A stretch of 64,000 nucleotides of DNA from an uncultured Bacillota bacterium. GTDB lineage: Bacteria > Bacillota_I > Bacilli_A > RF39 > UBA660. The notes under the pieces were generated by a model. The model had not been told where the DNA came from. It searched no databases and was given only the letters and a program-made list of their open reading frames with translations. The stretch covers positions 1-64,000 of the forward strand of contig CAMVNN010000001.1 in NCBI GenBank assembly GCA_947168865.1, given 5' to 3'. The translations under genes and the position numbers were made by a program. This document shows, piece after piece, positions 26,677-36,297 of this stretch (the first letter of the stretch is position 1; each line of letters begins with the position of its first letter).

Positions 26677-28600
26677 AATATTGAACATATAAATTTGGAT
26701 CATAAACAGTTCCATTTATTTTAACAAATATATAGTATTTTCCTTTCATACCAATATCATTAACATATTTATTAACTGTTATTTTTTCACTGTTTTGACT
26801 ATCATCAAAAATAGCTACACATAGTGCTGTATATGGAGTTTTACTTATCCTAACATCATATGTTTTATTACTAAATACTCCTGATAGTATCAGTTGAACT
26901 TTATCATCCTTATTAAATGTACCAGTAAGTACTAGACGATCTGGTTCTTTAGTTATTTTGATATTTTTACTTTTATATGTTTCATCAATATTCTTATTAA
27001 AAATAGTACTTACGCTTTTATTGTATTCAGTTTCTCCCATGTTACCAATAACACTAGCTTTACTTAAGTAATAAGAATTATTTGAGTAAAGAGTTAATTT
27101 CTCGCAACGATAATCATTAGTTGGTAAAGTTAATTCAAATATGACTTTATTATTCTTTATCTCAACTAAAGTACTTTTTAAAGTATCAGCATTACTAAGT
27201 CCAGCTGGAACATTTAAATATTTGCCATCTTTCATACTATTTCCGCCTGAAAGAATTAAGTAATGATTATTAGCTAAATAGTCAACATCTGATATATATG
27301 GAGAGTAGAAACTAGCACCTAGCTCTTTACCATACTCCCATATTTGTTCAATTGTCATATTGTCAGTGTTGATCTTATAAATAACAGCACGACTATAATT
27401 ATCATTGGCATCAATGTATTCATCTTTTATTTTAGAACGATTATTACCATTATCAAATAAGAATATATTGCCATTTGGTAACATCATAGCTGCATGTTGA
27501 GCATATTGCCATTCAAAATTATATGAACCTGTGAAGAAATATTTTAAATATTCGGCATTCCAACCATTAGGATCACCTATAATCCAGTTTAGTTCTCCAG
27601 ATTCATAATCGATATTGATAACTGCATCTTGATGTCTACCTGATAATGTTATTGAATTTGTATTTTTGTCATACCAAACTGAATTGTTGTGAAACCAATC
27701 ATATTCAGTTGCCATTTCATTAATTCCATAAGTTGTAGGTAAGATATTTTTTAAATCCCATGTTTTCAAAATTTTACCATTTTTTCGATCTAATAATACG
27801 ATGTAGTCTTCAACAGTACCATCTTTAAAGTTGTTGCTGGCAACTAATAAATTCCCGTTTTCCATTTCGAAAACATCGTGATGATAACCACCAGGTAAAT
27901 TATATTCGTAGTAGATTTTTCCCATTAAGTCAATTTCTACTAAGCCTGTGGTATAGTAGGGAGGATTTATCAATCTCGAACTACTTAACATCAAATGACC
28001 ATTGTCGAGTCTTTGAATGTCCCATAAGTAATTATCAGTTAAATACCAACGAATATCACCATTAACGTCATAAGCAGTTGTATATCCTTTACTTGATGGT
28101 GTAACAAAATATAATTCCTGATTTAATTCATTTTTATTAGCTTTGACATTTGTTGGAATAATTATATCATCTGGAAGTTTATCTGTTTTAATTTTTAAAT
28201 TAACAACATTATTATTTACTTTTAATATAACTTTATTTTCAGTATTAGCATATAAACCATAAATAGGTAAAATATGTTTTTTACTTGGAATGAAAGTATT
28301 TGTAAAAGTTGTATTTTCATCTTTTCCAACAACTGTAATAGATGGAGCAGTTAAATCATTTGTTTCAAATATTACTAATGCTGTAAGGGGAGAATTTCCA
28401 TAAGGATTAACTATTACTTTTGGATTTTGATAAGTGTATTCAGTATCTGATTGAATAGATGCTTCTAATTTGTTTTGTTCCATAAGATAGTCTTTAGAAG
28501 TAGGAACTTTGTCAACTCTTTCAGCTTGATAATAAATAATAACCGATGCTATCACTGCAAAAGTAATTAAAATTGCTAGTTTAATAAGCGATTTTTTCAT
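26675..28600 (-). CDS. Membrane-anchored arylsulfotransferase (ASST)-family protein
   Basis: The 641 residues have an N-terminal TM/signal anchor (about 5-24), an Ig-like N domain (about 55-145) as in ASST, and a beta-propeller with repeated 'NGHLML', 'NGNLLVASN' and 'PNGNIFLFDNG' blades. Conserved histidine motifs are GGYHHDVFEMENG, WFHNNSVW, SGRHQDAV and YAQHAAMM; ASSTs use such His residues for covalent sulfate transfer between phenols. The enzyme would act outside the membrane. Its start overlaps the def stop (ATGA), an unexpected coupling. The family assignment is firm; the activity is inference. Confidence 0.8.
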   Translation of the reverse strand: MKKSLIKLAILITFAVIASVIIYYQAERVDKVPTSKDYLMEQNKLEASIQSDTEYTYQNPKVIVNPYGNSPLTALVIFETNDLTAPSITVVGKDENTTFTNTFIPSKKHILPIYGLYANTENKVILKVNNNVVNLKIKTDKLPDDIIIPTNVKANKNELNQELYFVTPSSKGYTTAYDVNGDIRWYLTDNYLWDIQRLDNGHLMLSSSRLINPPYYTTGLVEIDLMGKIYYEYNLPGGYHHDVFEMENGNLLVASNNFKDGTVEDYIVLLDRKNGKILKTWDLKNILPTTYGINEMATEYDWFHNNSVWYDKNTNSITLSGRHQDAVINIDYESGELNWIIGDPNGWNAEYLKYFFTGSYNFEWQYAQHAAMMLPNGNIFLFDNGNNRSKIKDEYIDANDNYSRAVIYKINTDNMTIEQIWEYGKELGASFYSPYISDVDYLANNHYLILSGGNSMKDGKYLNVPAGLSNADTLKSTLVEIKNNKVIFELTLPTNDYRCEKLTLYSNNSYYLSKASVIGNMGETEYNKSVSTIFNKNIDETYKSKNIKITKEPDRLVLTGTFNKDDKVQLILSGVFSNKTYDVRISKTPYTALCVAIFDDSQNSEKITVNKYVNDIGMKGKYYIFVKINGTVYDPNLYVQY

Positions 28601-29145
28601 ATTAATCTAATTTCTCCTTCTTGATAAAATTTCTTTTTGGGATTAATTCTATCATAGAACAGAATTCCATCTAAATGATCAACTTCGTGTTGAAAAGCAA
28701 TTGACAATTCTTCACGAGCTCGAACGCGAATGTGATTTCCTTCTAAGTCATATCCTTCAATTGTTACTCGTGCATATCTTGGTACATGACCTTCAACTTC
28801 ACGATTAACACTCAAACATCCTTCACCAGCTTCAGCAGCAATTATCTCAGAAGAATTACTGACAATCTTAGGATTAATAACGACATAGTCTTTAAATACT
28901 CCTGGTTCTTCCTCATGACATATCATGATAACGCGTTTAGAGATTCCAAGCTGTGGAAATGCTAAACCCATTCCTGGTCTTAATGAATATTTCTCAGACA
29001 AATTCTCGATTTGACTGAATCTTAATTGCTTTAAGCCCTGCTTTATTAATGCTTTTTCCTTTTCACTTAGTTCTCCAGTTACTTCCTCACATTTTGTTCT
29101 TAAGGCTTTTTCTTTTTCATCTAATATATTTAATTTTTTAAACAT
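28597..29145 (-). CDS. def: Peptide deformylase
   Basis: The enzyme removes the formyl group from nascent peptides. The 182-residue protein has all three motifs: GMGLAFPQLG (motif I), EGCLS (motif II, Cys metal ligand) and HEVDHLDG (motif III, HExxH). An N-terminal helical extension, as in type II Gram-positive deformylases, is present. Its stop codon is inside the ATGA overlap with the sulfotransferase-like gene. A terminator of the small YjcZ-like gene lies upstream, so def probably has its own promoter in 29146-29205. Confidence 0.96.
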   Translation of the reverse strand: MFKKLNILDEKEKALRTKCEEVTGELSEKEKALIKQGLKQLRFSQIENLSEKYSLRPGMGLAFPQLGISKRVIMICHEEEPGVFKDYVVINPKIVSNSSEIIAAEAGEGCLSVNREVEGHVPRYARVTIEGYDLEGNHIRVRAREELSIAFQHEVDHLDGILFYDRINPKKKFYQEGEIRLI

Positions 29146-29204
29146 TTGGCAACACCTATATGTATTTTAGCACAAAAAGGGAAAAAATGATAGTTTAGTC
29201 ATGA

Positions 29205-29248
29205 AAAATAAAGAATAAAAGATACTAGATGCGATATCTAATATCTTT
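29205..29248 (-). terminator. Terminator of the YjcZ-like gene
   Basis: A 13-bp stem (29218-29230 with 29236-29248, one G-U pair) is followed on the minus strand by a T-rich tract. Confidence 0.7.
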
Positions 29249-29257
29249 ATGTAATGA

Positions 29258-29416
29258 TTAATTGTTATTGTTGAATGCTCTAGTACCAATAACAATTACT
29301 AGTAAGATGAATAATACTAAAATTATAGCAGCACCATAACCCCCATTATTACCATAATATTGTGGATAAGCTGCACATTGATTTCCATACCCTTGGTATC
29401 CTCCGTAGTAATACAT
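29258..29416 (-). CDS. YjcZ-like small membrane protein (52 aa)
   Basis: The short frame starts at 29416 after a strong AAGGAGG (6-7 nt upstream) and stops at 29258. The protein has a Tyr/Gly-rich head (MYYYGGYQGYGNQ...GGYGAA) followed by one hydrophobic helix (IILVLFILLVIVIG) and an Asn-rich tail. This matches the YjcZ/SscA type of tiny sporulation-associated proteins in Bacilli. It has its own terminator and is divergent from ftsW. The gene is easily missed because of its length. Family by pattern only; role unknown here. Confidence 0.75.
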   Translation of the reverse strand: MYYYGGYQGYGNQCAAYPQYYGNNGGYGAAIILVLFILLVIVIGTRAFNNNN

Positions 29417-29556
29417 GTAGACCCTCCTTATCTAATAATATTTTATTTGAACGTCTTATTTGCGAATACTAAAAAAACCTATATTTGTACAAAAATTACT
29501 ATTCAAACACTCAAGAATATGATATGATTGTTTTGATAATATGTGAGGCGATAGTT

Positions 29557-30744
29557 TTGAAAATAATATTTACTGAACTAAAAAACGCATATAAAGATAT
29601 GGATAAAGTGTTATTTCTTGTCACATTTCTTTTATTTATTTTTGGCCTTATAAATATACTTACAGCATCGAGTCGTGAGGCAGTTGTTAATAGTGGAGTA
29701 ACAATGACCTATTATTTTTCAAAGCAACTAATTGCTTTAATAGTAGCTTTTATAGTAGCCAATTTTGTTTTTATTGTGCCCACAAAAAGATACTATAATT
29801 TTATGATAGTTTTATATACATTGTTTTTAGTTTTAATTGGCTACTTAGTTATATGGGGAAAAGAAATAAATGGAGCTAAGAATTGGATTGTTTTTGAGAA
29901 AATTCATTTTTCACTTCAACCTAGTGAAGTAATGAAAATAATAATTATTTGCTCACTATCTTTACTCTTTGAGAAATACTATCGCTCGTTAAAAGATAAG
30001 TTTACTTCCAAGAATAAGCTTTATCATATATATATTTATATCATTATCTGTTTTTTATTTCCAATGCTTTTGATATTCTTACAAAAAGACTTAGGAACAA
30101 TGTTTGTTATATTTGTAGTATGTGCTATTTTATATTTGCTTGGTCCTATAAATAATAAAGATAAACTTAGAATAATTGGGATTGCTCTTATACTTGGAAT
30201 AGGAGGATTATCAATAATATTGCTTGTCAAAGGTAGTATTTTAACACCAGCTCAGAAGGCACGACTTACAAATTTCTTTAAGCCATGTGATACATATGAA
30301 ACAGGTGGTTACCAAGTCTGCAATTGCTTTATTGCTATAAATAATGGCGGATTCTTTGGAGTAGGACCAGGTAAAAGTACTCAGAAATATTCTTTTATTC
30401 CAGAACCTCATACAGATTCGGTATTCGCGATATTTGCAGAGGAATACGGAGTACTAGGTTCAATTCTTCTATTTTTCTTCTATATTGTTATAATTAAGAG
30501 AATCATCAATATATCCTCTAATTCTAAGACTATTAGGGGAAGATATATGGCTCTTGGAGTCGCGGTTTATATCATGTGTCATATTCTAATTAACTTAGGT
30601 GGCATATTTGGCCTAATTCCATTAACTGGAATTCCACTACCTTTTTTAAGCTATGGTGGAACATATGCAATTACTTTGGCGGTAGCTATTTCTATTGCCC
30701 AGAGAATACATATTGAGTCAAAAAGAGAAAAAATTGAATTTTAA
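29557..30744 (+). CDS. ftsW: FtsW/RodA/SpoVE-family lipid II polymerase
   Basis: This SEDS glycosyltransferase polymerises lipid II into peptidoglycan strands. About 395 residues with ten helices carry GAKNWI, SLQPSEVMK (catalytic-loop region), LLIFLQKDLGT, 'INNGGFFGVGPGKSTQKYSFIPEPHTDSVFA' split over two blocks, and IPLPFLSYGGT. I favour TTG 29557, which has GAGGCGAT upstream; earlier in-frame starts (ATG 29524, TTG 29485) lack a ribosome binding site. FtsW, SpoVE and RodA cannot be separated with confidence; the GPGKSTQKY block favours FtsW/SpoVE. No clear terminator separates it from comEA except the hairpin at 30767. Confidence 0.88.
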   Translation: MKIIFTELKNAYKDMDKVLFLVTFLLFIFGLINILTASSREAVVNSGVTMTYYFSKQLIALIVAFIVANFVFIVPTKRYYNFMIVLYTLFLVLIGYLVIWGKEINGAKNWIVFEKIHFSLQPSEVMKIIIICSLSLLFEKYYRSLKDKFTSKNKLYHIYIYIIICFLFPMLLIFLQKDLGTMFVIFVVCAILYLLGPINNKDKLRIIGIALILGIGGLSIILLVKGSILTPAQKARLTNFFKPCDTYETGGYQVCNCFIAINNGGFFGVGPGKSTQKYSFIPEPHTDSVFAIFAEEYGVLGSILLFFFYIVIIKRIINISSNSKTIRGRYMALGVAVYIMCHILINLGGIFGLIPLTGIPLPFLSYGGTYAITLAVAISIAQRIHIESKREKIEF

Positions 30745-30766
30745 AAAGGAAAAATGATTATTAATG

Positions 30767-30804
30767 AAGTATGTTTATAAGTGGAGGTGCTTATGAACAT
30801 ACTT
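30767..30804 (+). promoter_or_regulatory. Hairpin enclosing the comEA ribosome binding site and start codon
   Basis: A 15-bp stem with one G-U pair (30767-30781 with 30790-30804) closes an 8-nt loop, TGGAGGTG. The Shine-Dalgarno is therefore the loop and the ATG (30793-30795) is in the right arm. The stem is followed by TTTTTAATTTT, so it could also act as an intrinsic terminator or attenuator. The structure is read directly from the sequence; the regulatory role is inference. Confidence 0.75.
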
Positions 30805-31371
30805 TTTAATTTTAAAAATTTATTTATTGTTTCAATTCTTTTAATTGTAATTGGACTTTCTCTCATCGAAGAAAAAAACATATCTATTGACGTAAAAGGG
30901 GAAGTTGTTAATCCTGGAGTTTACTATGTTGACGAAGAAAAAACGGTCAAAGATATGCTTGAATTAGCTGGACTAAATGATAATTCTGATACTAGTCAAA
31001 TCAATATGAGTAAAAAAGTCTATGATGAAATGGTTATCATAGTTCCATCTAAAGAAGAAATATCTAGTCTTAAAAAAAATAGTCAACCTTATAAATTGAT
31101 TAACAATGAATGCGTTTGCCCCAAACTCATTAATGATAGTTGTATACCTGTTTCTATTACTCAAGATCAAATTATTACAGCATCAAAAATTTCCATTAAT
31201 ACCGCTACTAAAGAAGAACTTATGACTTTACCAGGTATTGGAGAATCAAAAGCTTTACTCATTATCGAATATCGTAAGCAAAACAGATTTAATGCTTTAG
31301 AAGAAATAATGAACGTTAAAGGAATAGGAAAGAGTATATATGAAAAAATCAAAGATAGTATATCTCTTTAA
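30793..31371 (+). CDS. comEA: Competence protein ComEA (DNA receptor)
   Basis: ComEA binds double-stranded DNA at the outer face of the membrane during transformation. The 192 residues have an N-terminal anchor helix (about 8-24), an SLBB domain (VKGEVVNPGVYYV, about 32-90), a linker with Cys (ECVCPK...SC), and a C-terminal double helix-hairpin-helix (INTATKEELMTLPGIG and VKGIGKSIYEKIK). ATG 30793 follows GGAGGTG, which lies in a hairpin loop. The 3' end overlaps comEC by 32 nt. Gene order comEA-comEC matches Bacillus, without comEB. Confidence 0.92.
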   Translation: MNILFNFKNLFIVSILLIVIGLSLIEEKNISIDVKGEVVNPGVYYVDEEKTVKDMLELAGLNDNSDTSQINMSKKVYDEMVIIVPSKEEISSLKKNSQPYKLINNECVCPKLINDSCIPVSITQDQIITASKISINTATKEELMTLPGIGESKALLIIEYRKQNRFNALEEIMNVKGIGKSIYEKIKDSISL

Positions 31372-33289
31372 TCTTATTCTTTTTCTTATTTTGATTATTT
31401 ATTTCAAAAATTATAATTATGTTTCTAAATATAAAAACGAAACTGAAATAGTTGGTATTGTCATTAAAATAAGTAAGAATTCTGATAATGTAAAATTAAC
31501 AGTTAAAGGTAAAGAAAAAATAATTGCCAATTGTTATAAATGTGAATTTAATTATGAAGTTGGTTCTACTGTTAAATTAAAAGGACATTTTGAAGAAATA
31601 AATGAAAATTCAAATTTTAACTTATTTAATTATAAGAAATATTTAATGTCACTTAAAATATATAAAAACTTTATTTTTAATGAATTTGATTATTTAGGAT
31701 GCAGTAACAATATTATTTATAAAGCATATAATAAATTGAATTCTAAAATAGGAAAACTTAAGTCAAGCTACTTTATGAAAGCAATGATACTTGGAGATAC
31801 AAGTGAATTTGATGATAATATTTATGAATCTTACAAGTCTAATGGAATTGTTCATTTATTTGCAATCTCAGGAATGCATGTTGGAATTCTTGTGTTATTA
31901 TTGAGTTTTATCTTGAAAAATAAATTAAAACTTGGGAATTTTTCTTATTTAATAATATTTCCAATTCTTATTTTTTATATGCTAATCATTAATAGTGCAT
32001 CCATAATTAGAAGTGTTTTAATGTTTATTGGTTCAACTTTAAATAAGATTTTCAAATTAAATCTAAACAATATTAATATTTTATATTATCTATTTTTAAT
32101 AAATGTGTTTATTAATCCATATAGTATTTATAATATGGGATTTCAATTAAGTTATATAATTTCTTTTTTCTTGATTTTTAGTAGTAAAAAAATATCTAAG
32201 ATTGATAATTATTTTTTTAAAATGTTATTTATATCTTTTATTTCATTTTTAGCTAGTTTACCAATATTGATAAATAGTAATTTTGAGTTTAATCTTCTTA
32301 CTCCTTTTATAAACTTATTAGTCGTTCCTTTTGTTTCAATTATTTTGTTCCCAATCTCATTATTAACAATTATTCTTCCTCTTGATAATGCATTATTTTT
32401 TCTTTTAAAAGGATTTAATATTTTAAATAGTTATTTAAGTAGTAATGCTTTAATGATTAATGTTCAATATTTGAATACATATTTAGTTATTATTTATTAT
32501 TTAATATTTCTTTCATATTTTTTGAGATTCAAGAATATATATTTATTGTTTGGTTATTTAATATTCCTAATTTGCTTAAAATATATCAATATTAATTCTT
32601 ATCTCATTATGATTGATGTCGGACAAGGGGATTCCATATTAGCTAAAAACTATTTTGGTGAGAATATCTTATTTGATGCAGGTTCTAAAGAGAACTCTGC
32701 TAAGAATGTAATTATTCCATATTTAAAGTCTATTGGAGTTACTAAAATAGACAAATTTATAATTTCGCATGGAGATAAAGATCATATTGTTGGTGCCATG
32801 GATATTATTAGTGAATTTGATGTCAAAGAACTTTATATGAATAGTTTTAAAAATAGTGAATATGAAAATGAAATAAGTACTTCTTACAAAGTTTATTTTA
32901 TTAGTAAAAGTGAATATTTAAATAATCATATATATATAATTAATTATCACAATAAAGATGAAAATGATGATAGCTTAGTAACTTATTTAATTGAACCAAA
33001 AGTTTTATTAATGGGGGATGCTAGTAGTAAAGTAGAAGCTAAAATAAATATTAGCAATATTAATATCTTAAAAGTTGGTCACCATGGTTCTAAAACTAGC
33101 AGTAGTGCGAGTTTTATAAATAGAGTTAGACCCAAAATATCTTTAATATCGGTTGGATTAAAGAATAAATTTGGTCATCCTGCTAAAGAGACTTTAGAAA
33201 GACTTAAGGATAGTTTGATTCTAATGACTAGTGTTAATGGAATGATAAAAATTAATTTAAAAACACTAGAATATGAAACTAGATTTTAA
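31340..33289 (+). CDS. comEC: ComEC/Rec2 DNA-uptake channel
   Basis: ComEC forms the membrane channel for single-stranded transforming DNA. The 649 residues comprise an N-terminal OB-like region (about 30-100), a competence domain with many helices (FAISGMHVGILVLL signature near 175; about 150-415) and a C-terminal metallo-beta-lactamase-type domain (MIDVGQGDS near 424, FIISHGDKDHIVG, LMGDAS, VGHHGSKTSSS). All expected metal motifs are present, suggesting an active nuclease domain. The start lies inside comEA with GGAAAG upstream, so coupling is likely. Confidence 0.95.
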   Translation: MKKSKIVYLFNLILFLILIIYFKNYNYVSKYKNETEIVGIVIKISKNSDNVKLTVKGKEKIIANCYKCEFNYEVGSTVKLKGHFEEINENSNFNLFNYKKYLMSLKIYKNFIFNEFDYLGCSNNIIYKAYNKLNSKIGKLKSSYFMKAMILGDTSEFDDNIYESYKSNGIVHLFAISGMHVGILVLLLSFILKNKLKLGNFSYLIIFPILIFYMLIINSASIIRSVLMFIGSTLNKIFKLNLNNINILYYLFLINVFINPYSIYNMGFQLSYIISFFLIFSSKKISKIDNYFFKMLFISFISFLASLPILINSNFEFNLLTPFINLLVVPFVSIILFPISLLTIILPLDNALFFLLKGFNILNSYLSSNALMINVQYLNTYLVIIYYLIFLSYFLRFKNIYLLFGYLIFLICLKYININSYLIMIDVGQGDSILAKNYFGENILFDAGSKENSAKNVIIPYLKSIGVTKIDKFIISHGDKDHIVGAMDIISEFDVKELYMNSFKNSEYENEISTSYKVYFISKSEYLNNHIYIINYHNKDENDDSLVTYLIEPKVLLMGDASSKVEAKINISNINILKVGHHGSKTSSSASFINRVRPKISLISVGLKNKFGHPAKETLERLKDSLILMTSVNGMIKINLKTLEYETRF

Positions 33290-33293
33290 CGTC

Positions 33294-33309
33294 CGCTTAC
33301 GCGTAAGCG
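33294..33309. repeat. 16-bp perfect palindrome CGCTTACGCGTAAGCG
   Basis: The palindrome is strikingly GC-rich for this region and starts 5 nt after the comEC stop. It is not followed by a T-run; the real terminator lies 15 nt further on. It could be a protein-binding site or a stabilising 3' hairpin. Confidence 0.6.
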
Positions 33310-33324
33310 TTTATATAGATTAAT

Positions 33325-33346
33325 GAGGCTTTTTAGCCTCTTTTTG
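33325..33346 (+). terminator. Terminator of comEA-comEC
   Basis: A 6-bp GC-containing stem (GAGGCT / AGCCTC) with loop TTTT is followed by TTTTTG. Confidence 0.9.
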
Positions 33347-33473
33347 TTTGACTTATCTTTACACTTGTGATAGTATAAACACGTATTTTTTATAAAAAAT
33401 TAAAAAAATTTTTATTAAAAAAAAGGAAATCGAAAACTTTTGTCGTATATTATTATTAGGAGTGTGATTTTTA

Positions 33474-35216
33474 ATGCCTACGCTTGATAATTCTAAAATC
33501 GAAGAAATTAGAAAAAGTGTTAACATTATTGATATTATCTCCGAATATCTTCCTTTAACACAAAGAGGAAGAAATTACTTTGGAGTTTGTCCATTTCATG
33601 ATGATCATTCTCCAAGTATGAGTGTTTCACCTGATTTGCAAATTTATACTTGTTTTTCATGTGGAGCAACTGGTAATGTATTTAAATTCATAATGGATTA
33701 TGAAAATCTATCATTTATGGATGCTGTTAAGAAAATTGCCGATAAAGGTGGAATTGACCTCAAATTGAGTTCAATTAAATCTAAAAAAGTTCTTAATAGT
33801 GATTTGTATGAAATGTATGATATTGCTAAAAAGACTTACCAGAATAATTTAAATAGTGAATATGGAGCAAAAGCTAAGGAATATTTGGCTAAGCGTGATA
33901 TAAATGATGATATTATTAAAGAATTTGGAATAGGATTATCTTTAATTAAAAATGATGTTTTAACTAACATTTTTTTGAAAAAAGAATATAAGAATACTGA
34001 TATTATAAAAAGTGGTTTAATCGTTCAAAATGGGCGAGGAATGCATGATATTTATAGTAATCGTATTATGTTTCCACTTGATAATTTAGAAGGAAAAACA
34101 GTTGGTTTTAGTGGCCGTATTTATGATACTACTGATACTAGTAAATACATAAATACTAAGGAAACTGAAATATTTAAAAAGGGCGAAATTCTTTATAATT
34201 ATTATCGTGCAAAAGATGCTTGTCGTTTAAATAAAACCGTAATTATTATGGAAGGATTTATGGATGTCATTCGTGCTTATACGATTGGGATCACTAATGT
34301 TGTTGCTTCAATGGGGACAGCGATTACAAGAAATCATGCTAATCTTCTAAAAAAACTAGCACCAAATATCATTCTTCTTTTTGATGGTGATGCTGCTGGT
34401 GAAAAAGCGACTTTAAGTTGTATTGAAGAACTTGCAAATGTTGGAGTTACACCTAAAGTTGTACGTTTAGAAGAAGATTTAGATCCTGATGATTACATAA
34501 GAAAATACGGGAAAGAAAAGTTCATGGATAAATTAAATAATCCTCTAAATGTGATGGATTTTAAGATGCAACATATGCGTGCTAGCAATAATTTAAATGA
34601 TCCAGTTGAACTTGCTAAATATGTTAATGAGTGTTTGAAAGAACTAAATAAAATAGATGATGACATATTAAGAGAAATAACCTTAAAGAAATTGGTAAAT
34701 GAGTCAGGTATTGATGAAGATTTACTAAGAAGTAAATTGGTAAAAAAATCTGATTCAAGTCCCAAAAAAATTGTTCGCGAAGAAAAAAAATATAATAAGT
34801 ATGAGAAAGAAGAAAGAAATTTAATATTTTATATGTTAAATTCTTCTACAGCTATTAAAAAATATATGAAAAAAGTAGTGTTTTTACCTGATGATAGCTA
34901 TCGTATGCTCGCGAATAAAATACGTTATTTTTTTGAAGATTATAATAATAAATTTGATGTTGCCGATTTCTATACTTATATTTCAAGATTAGATAATGAA
35001 GAATTGATAAAAATACTTGATTCAATCTTGAGTATGAATATAGAAGTAACCGATAATCGAATAGATGAATCACTTGAAGCAATCATTGGCTTTAGTTTAG
35101 AGCGTGAACGTGATCGCATCGAAAATGAAATAAGTAAAGAAGTAAATATTGATACAAAGAAAGAAAAATTAAACAAATTAGTCGAATTAAAGCGAAGGGG
35201 AGAGAAGAATGATTAA
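33474..35216 (+). CDS. dnaG: DNA primase DnaG
   Basis: DnaG synthesises RNA primers at the replication fork. The 580 residues have the N-terminal CHC2 zinc finger ([10 protein letters not shown]...YTCFSCG, about 40-65), the catalytic core and Toprim domain (IIMEGFMDV near 260, [12 protein letters not shown] near 303), and a C-terminal DnaB-interacting region. The ribosome binding site is AGGAGTGTGA. The 127 nt between the comEC terminator and the start are very A/T-rich and should hold the promoter. It overlaps rpoD by 8 nt, the conserved dnaG-rpoD operon. Confidence 0.97.
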   Translation: MPTLDNSKIEEIRKSVNIIDIISEYLPLTQRGRNYFGVCPFHDDHSPSMSVSPDLQIYTCFSCGATGNVFKFIMDYENLSFMDAVKKIADKGGIDLKLSSIKSKKVLNSDLYEMYDIAKKTYQNNLNSEYGAKAKEYLAKRDINDDIIKEFGIGLSLIKNDVLTNIFLKKEYKNTDIIKSGLIVQNGRGMHDIYSNRIMFPLDNLEGKTVGFSGRIYDTTDTSKYINTKETEIFKKGEILYNYYRAKDACRLNKTVIIMEGFMDVIRAYTIGITNVVASMGTAITRNHANLLKKLAPNIILLFDGDAAGEKATLSCIEELANVGVTPKVVRLEEDLDPDDYIRKYGKEKFMDKLNNPLNVMDFKMQHMRASNNLNDPVELAKYVNECLKELNKIDDDILREITLKKLVNESGIDEDLLRSKLVKKSDSSPKKIVREEKKYNKYEKEERNLIFYMLNSSTAIKKYMKKVVFLPDDSYRMLANKIRYFFEDYNNKFDVADFYTYISRLDNEELIKILDSILSMNIEVTDNRIDESLEAIIGFSLERERDRIENEISKEVNIDTKKEKLNKLVELKRRGEKND

Positions 35217-36297
35217 CGAGATTAAAACATTTGACCAAAGAAAAGAAGAACTTGTAAAAAAAGGTAAAGAGAAAGGCTTTATTACATATGAGGAACTTGT
35301 AAGTGAACTTAAAGGTCTAGAACTTGATGGTGATGCTTTAGATGAACTCTATAATCTTTTTAATGAGAATAATATTGCAGTTGTTTCTGAAGAAGAGGCT
35401 CAGGGTGGTGGCGAATCACATGTTGATAAAATATTATTAGATGATAATGCCTTAACTAAAGATTTAACTATAAATGATCCAGTACGTATGTACTTAAAAG
35501 AAATAGGTCAAATAAAACTTTTAACAATGGATGAAGAACTTGCTTTAGCTGATCGCATCAGTGAAGGTGATGAGATGGCAAAGACGACATTAGCAGAAGC
35601 CAACTTACGTCTTGTTGTTTCAATTGCTAAAAGATATGTTGGTCGTGGAATGCAATTTTTAGACCTTATCCAAGAAGGTAATATTGGACTTATGAAAGCT
35701 GTTGAGAAGTTTGATGTAACTAAAGGTTATAAATTTTCAACATATGCAACATGGTGGATTCGTCAAGCAATTACACGTGCAATTGCTGATCAAGCAAGAA
35801 CTATTCGTGTTCCTGTTCATATGGTTGAAACTATTAATAAACTTTCACGTATTCAACGTCAATTGACACTTGAACTTAATCGTGAGCCTAGTGAAGATGA
35901 ACTAGCTAAAAAAATGGGAATGTCTGTTGAAAAAGTTCGCGAAATTTATAAAATTAGTCAAGAACCAGTATCTTTAGAAACACCAATAGGTGAAGAAGAT
36001 GATTCTCATCTTGGCGATTTTATTAAAGATGAACGTAACGTAAGTCCAGAAGAATATGCAACAAATGAGATGTTAAAAGATGAAATCGCGGAAGTTTTAC
36101 TAACTTTAACTGAAAGAGAAGAGAAAGTTATTCGCTTGAGATTTGGTTTAGAAGATGGAAAATCAAGAACTCTAGAAGAAGTAGGTCAGATGTTTGGTGT
36201 AACTCGTGAACGTATTCGTCAAATTGAAGCTAAAGCTTTAAGGAAATTGCGTCATCCATCACGTTCTCGTAAGTTAAAAGACTATATGGGAGACTAA
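35209..36297 (+). CDS. rpoD: Primary sigma factor RpoD/SigA
   Basis: This is the housekeeping sigma-70 factor, 362 residues, close to Bacillus SigA (371). It has region 1.1, region 1.2 ([13 protein letters not shown]), region 2 ([35 protein letters not shown]), region 3 and region 4.2 ([28 protein letters not shown]). The ribosome binding site GGGGAGAGAAG is inside the end of dnaG. Its stop overlaps the trmK start (TAATG). The many TATAAT -10 boxes in the window fit recognition by this factor. Confidence 0.98.
   Translation: MINEIKTFDQRKEELVKKGKEKGFITYEELVSELKGLELDGDALDELYNLFNENNIAVVSEEEAQGGGESHVDKILLDDNALTKDLTINDPVRMYLKEIGQIKLLTMDEELALADRISEGDEMAKTTLAEANLRLVVSIAKRYVGRGMQFLDLIQEGNIGLMKAVEKFDVTKGYKFSTYATWWIRQAITRAIADQARTIRVPVHMVETINKLSRIQRQLTLELNREPSEDELAKKMGMSVEKVREIYKISQEPVSLETPIGEEDDSHLGDFIKDERNVSPEEYATNEMLKDEIAEVLLTLTEREEKVIRLRFGLEDGKSRTLEEVGQMFGVTRERIRQIEAKALRKLRHPSRSRKLKDYMGD

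Noticed and set aside
33290..33473. Small RNA between comEC and dnaG
   Set aside because: A palindrome, a terminator and an A/T-rich promoter region account for the sequence. I saw no independent promoter-terminator pair.
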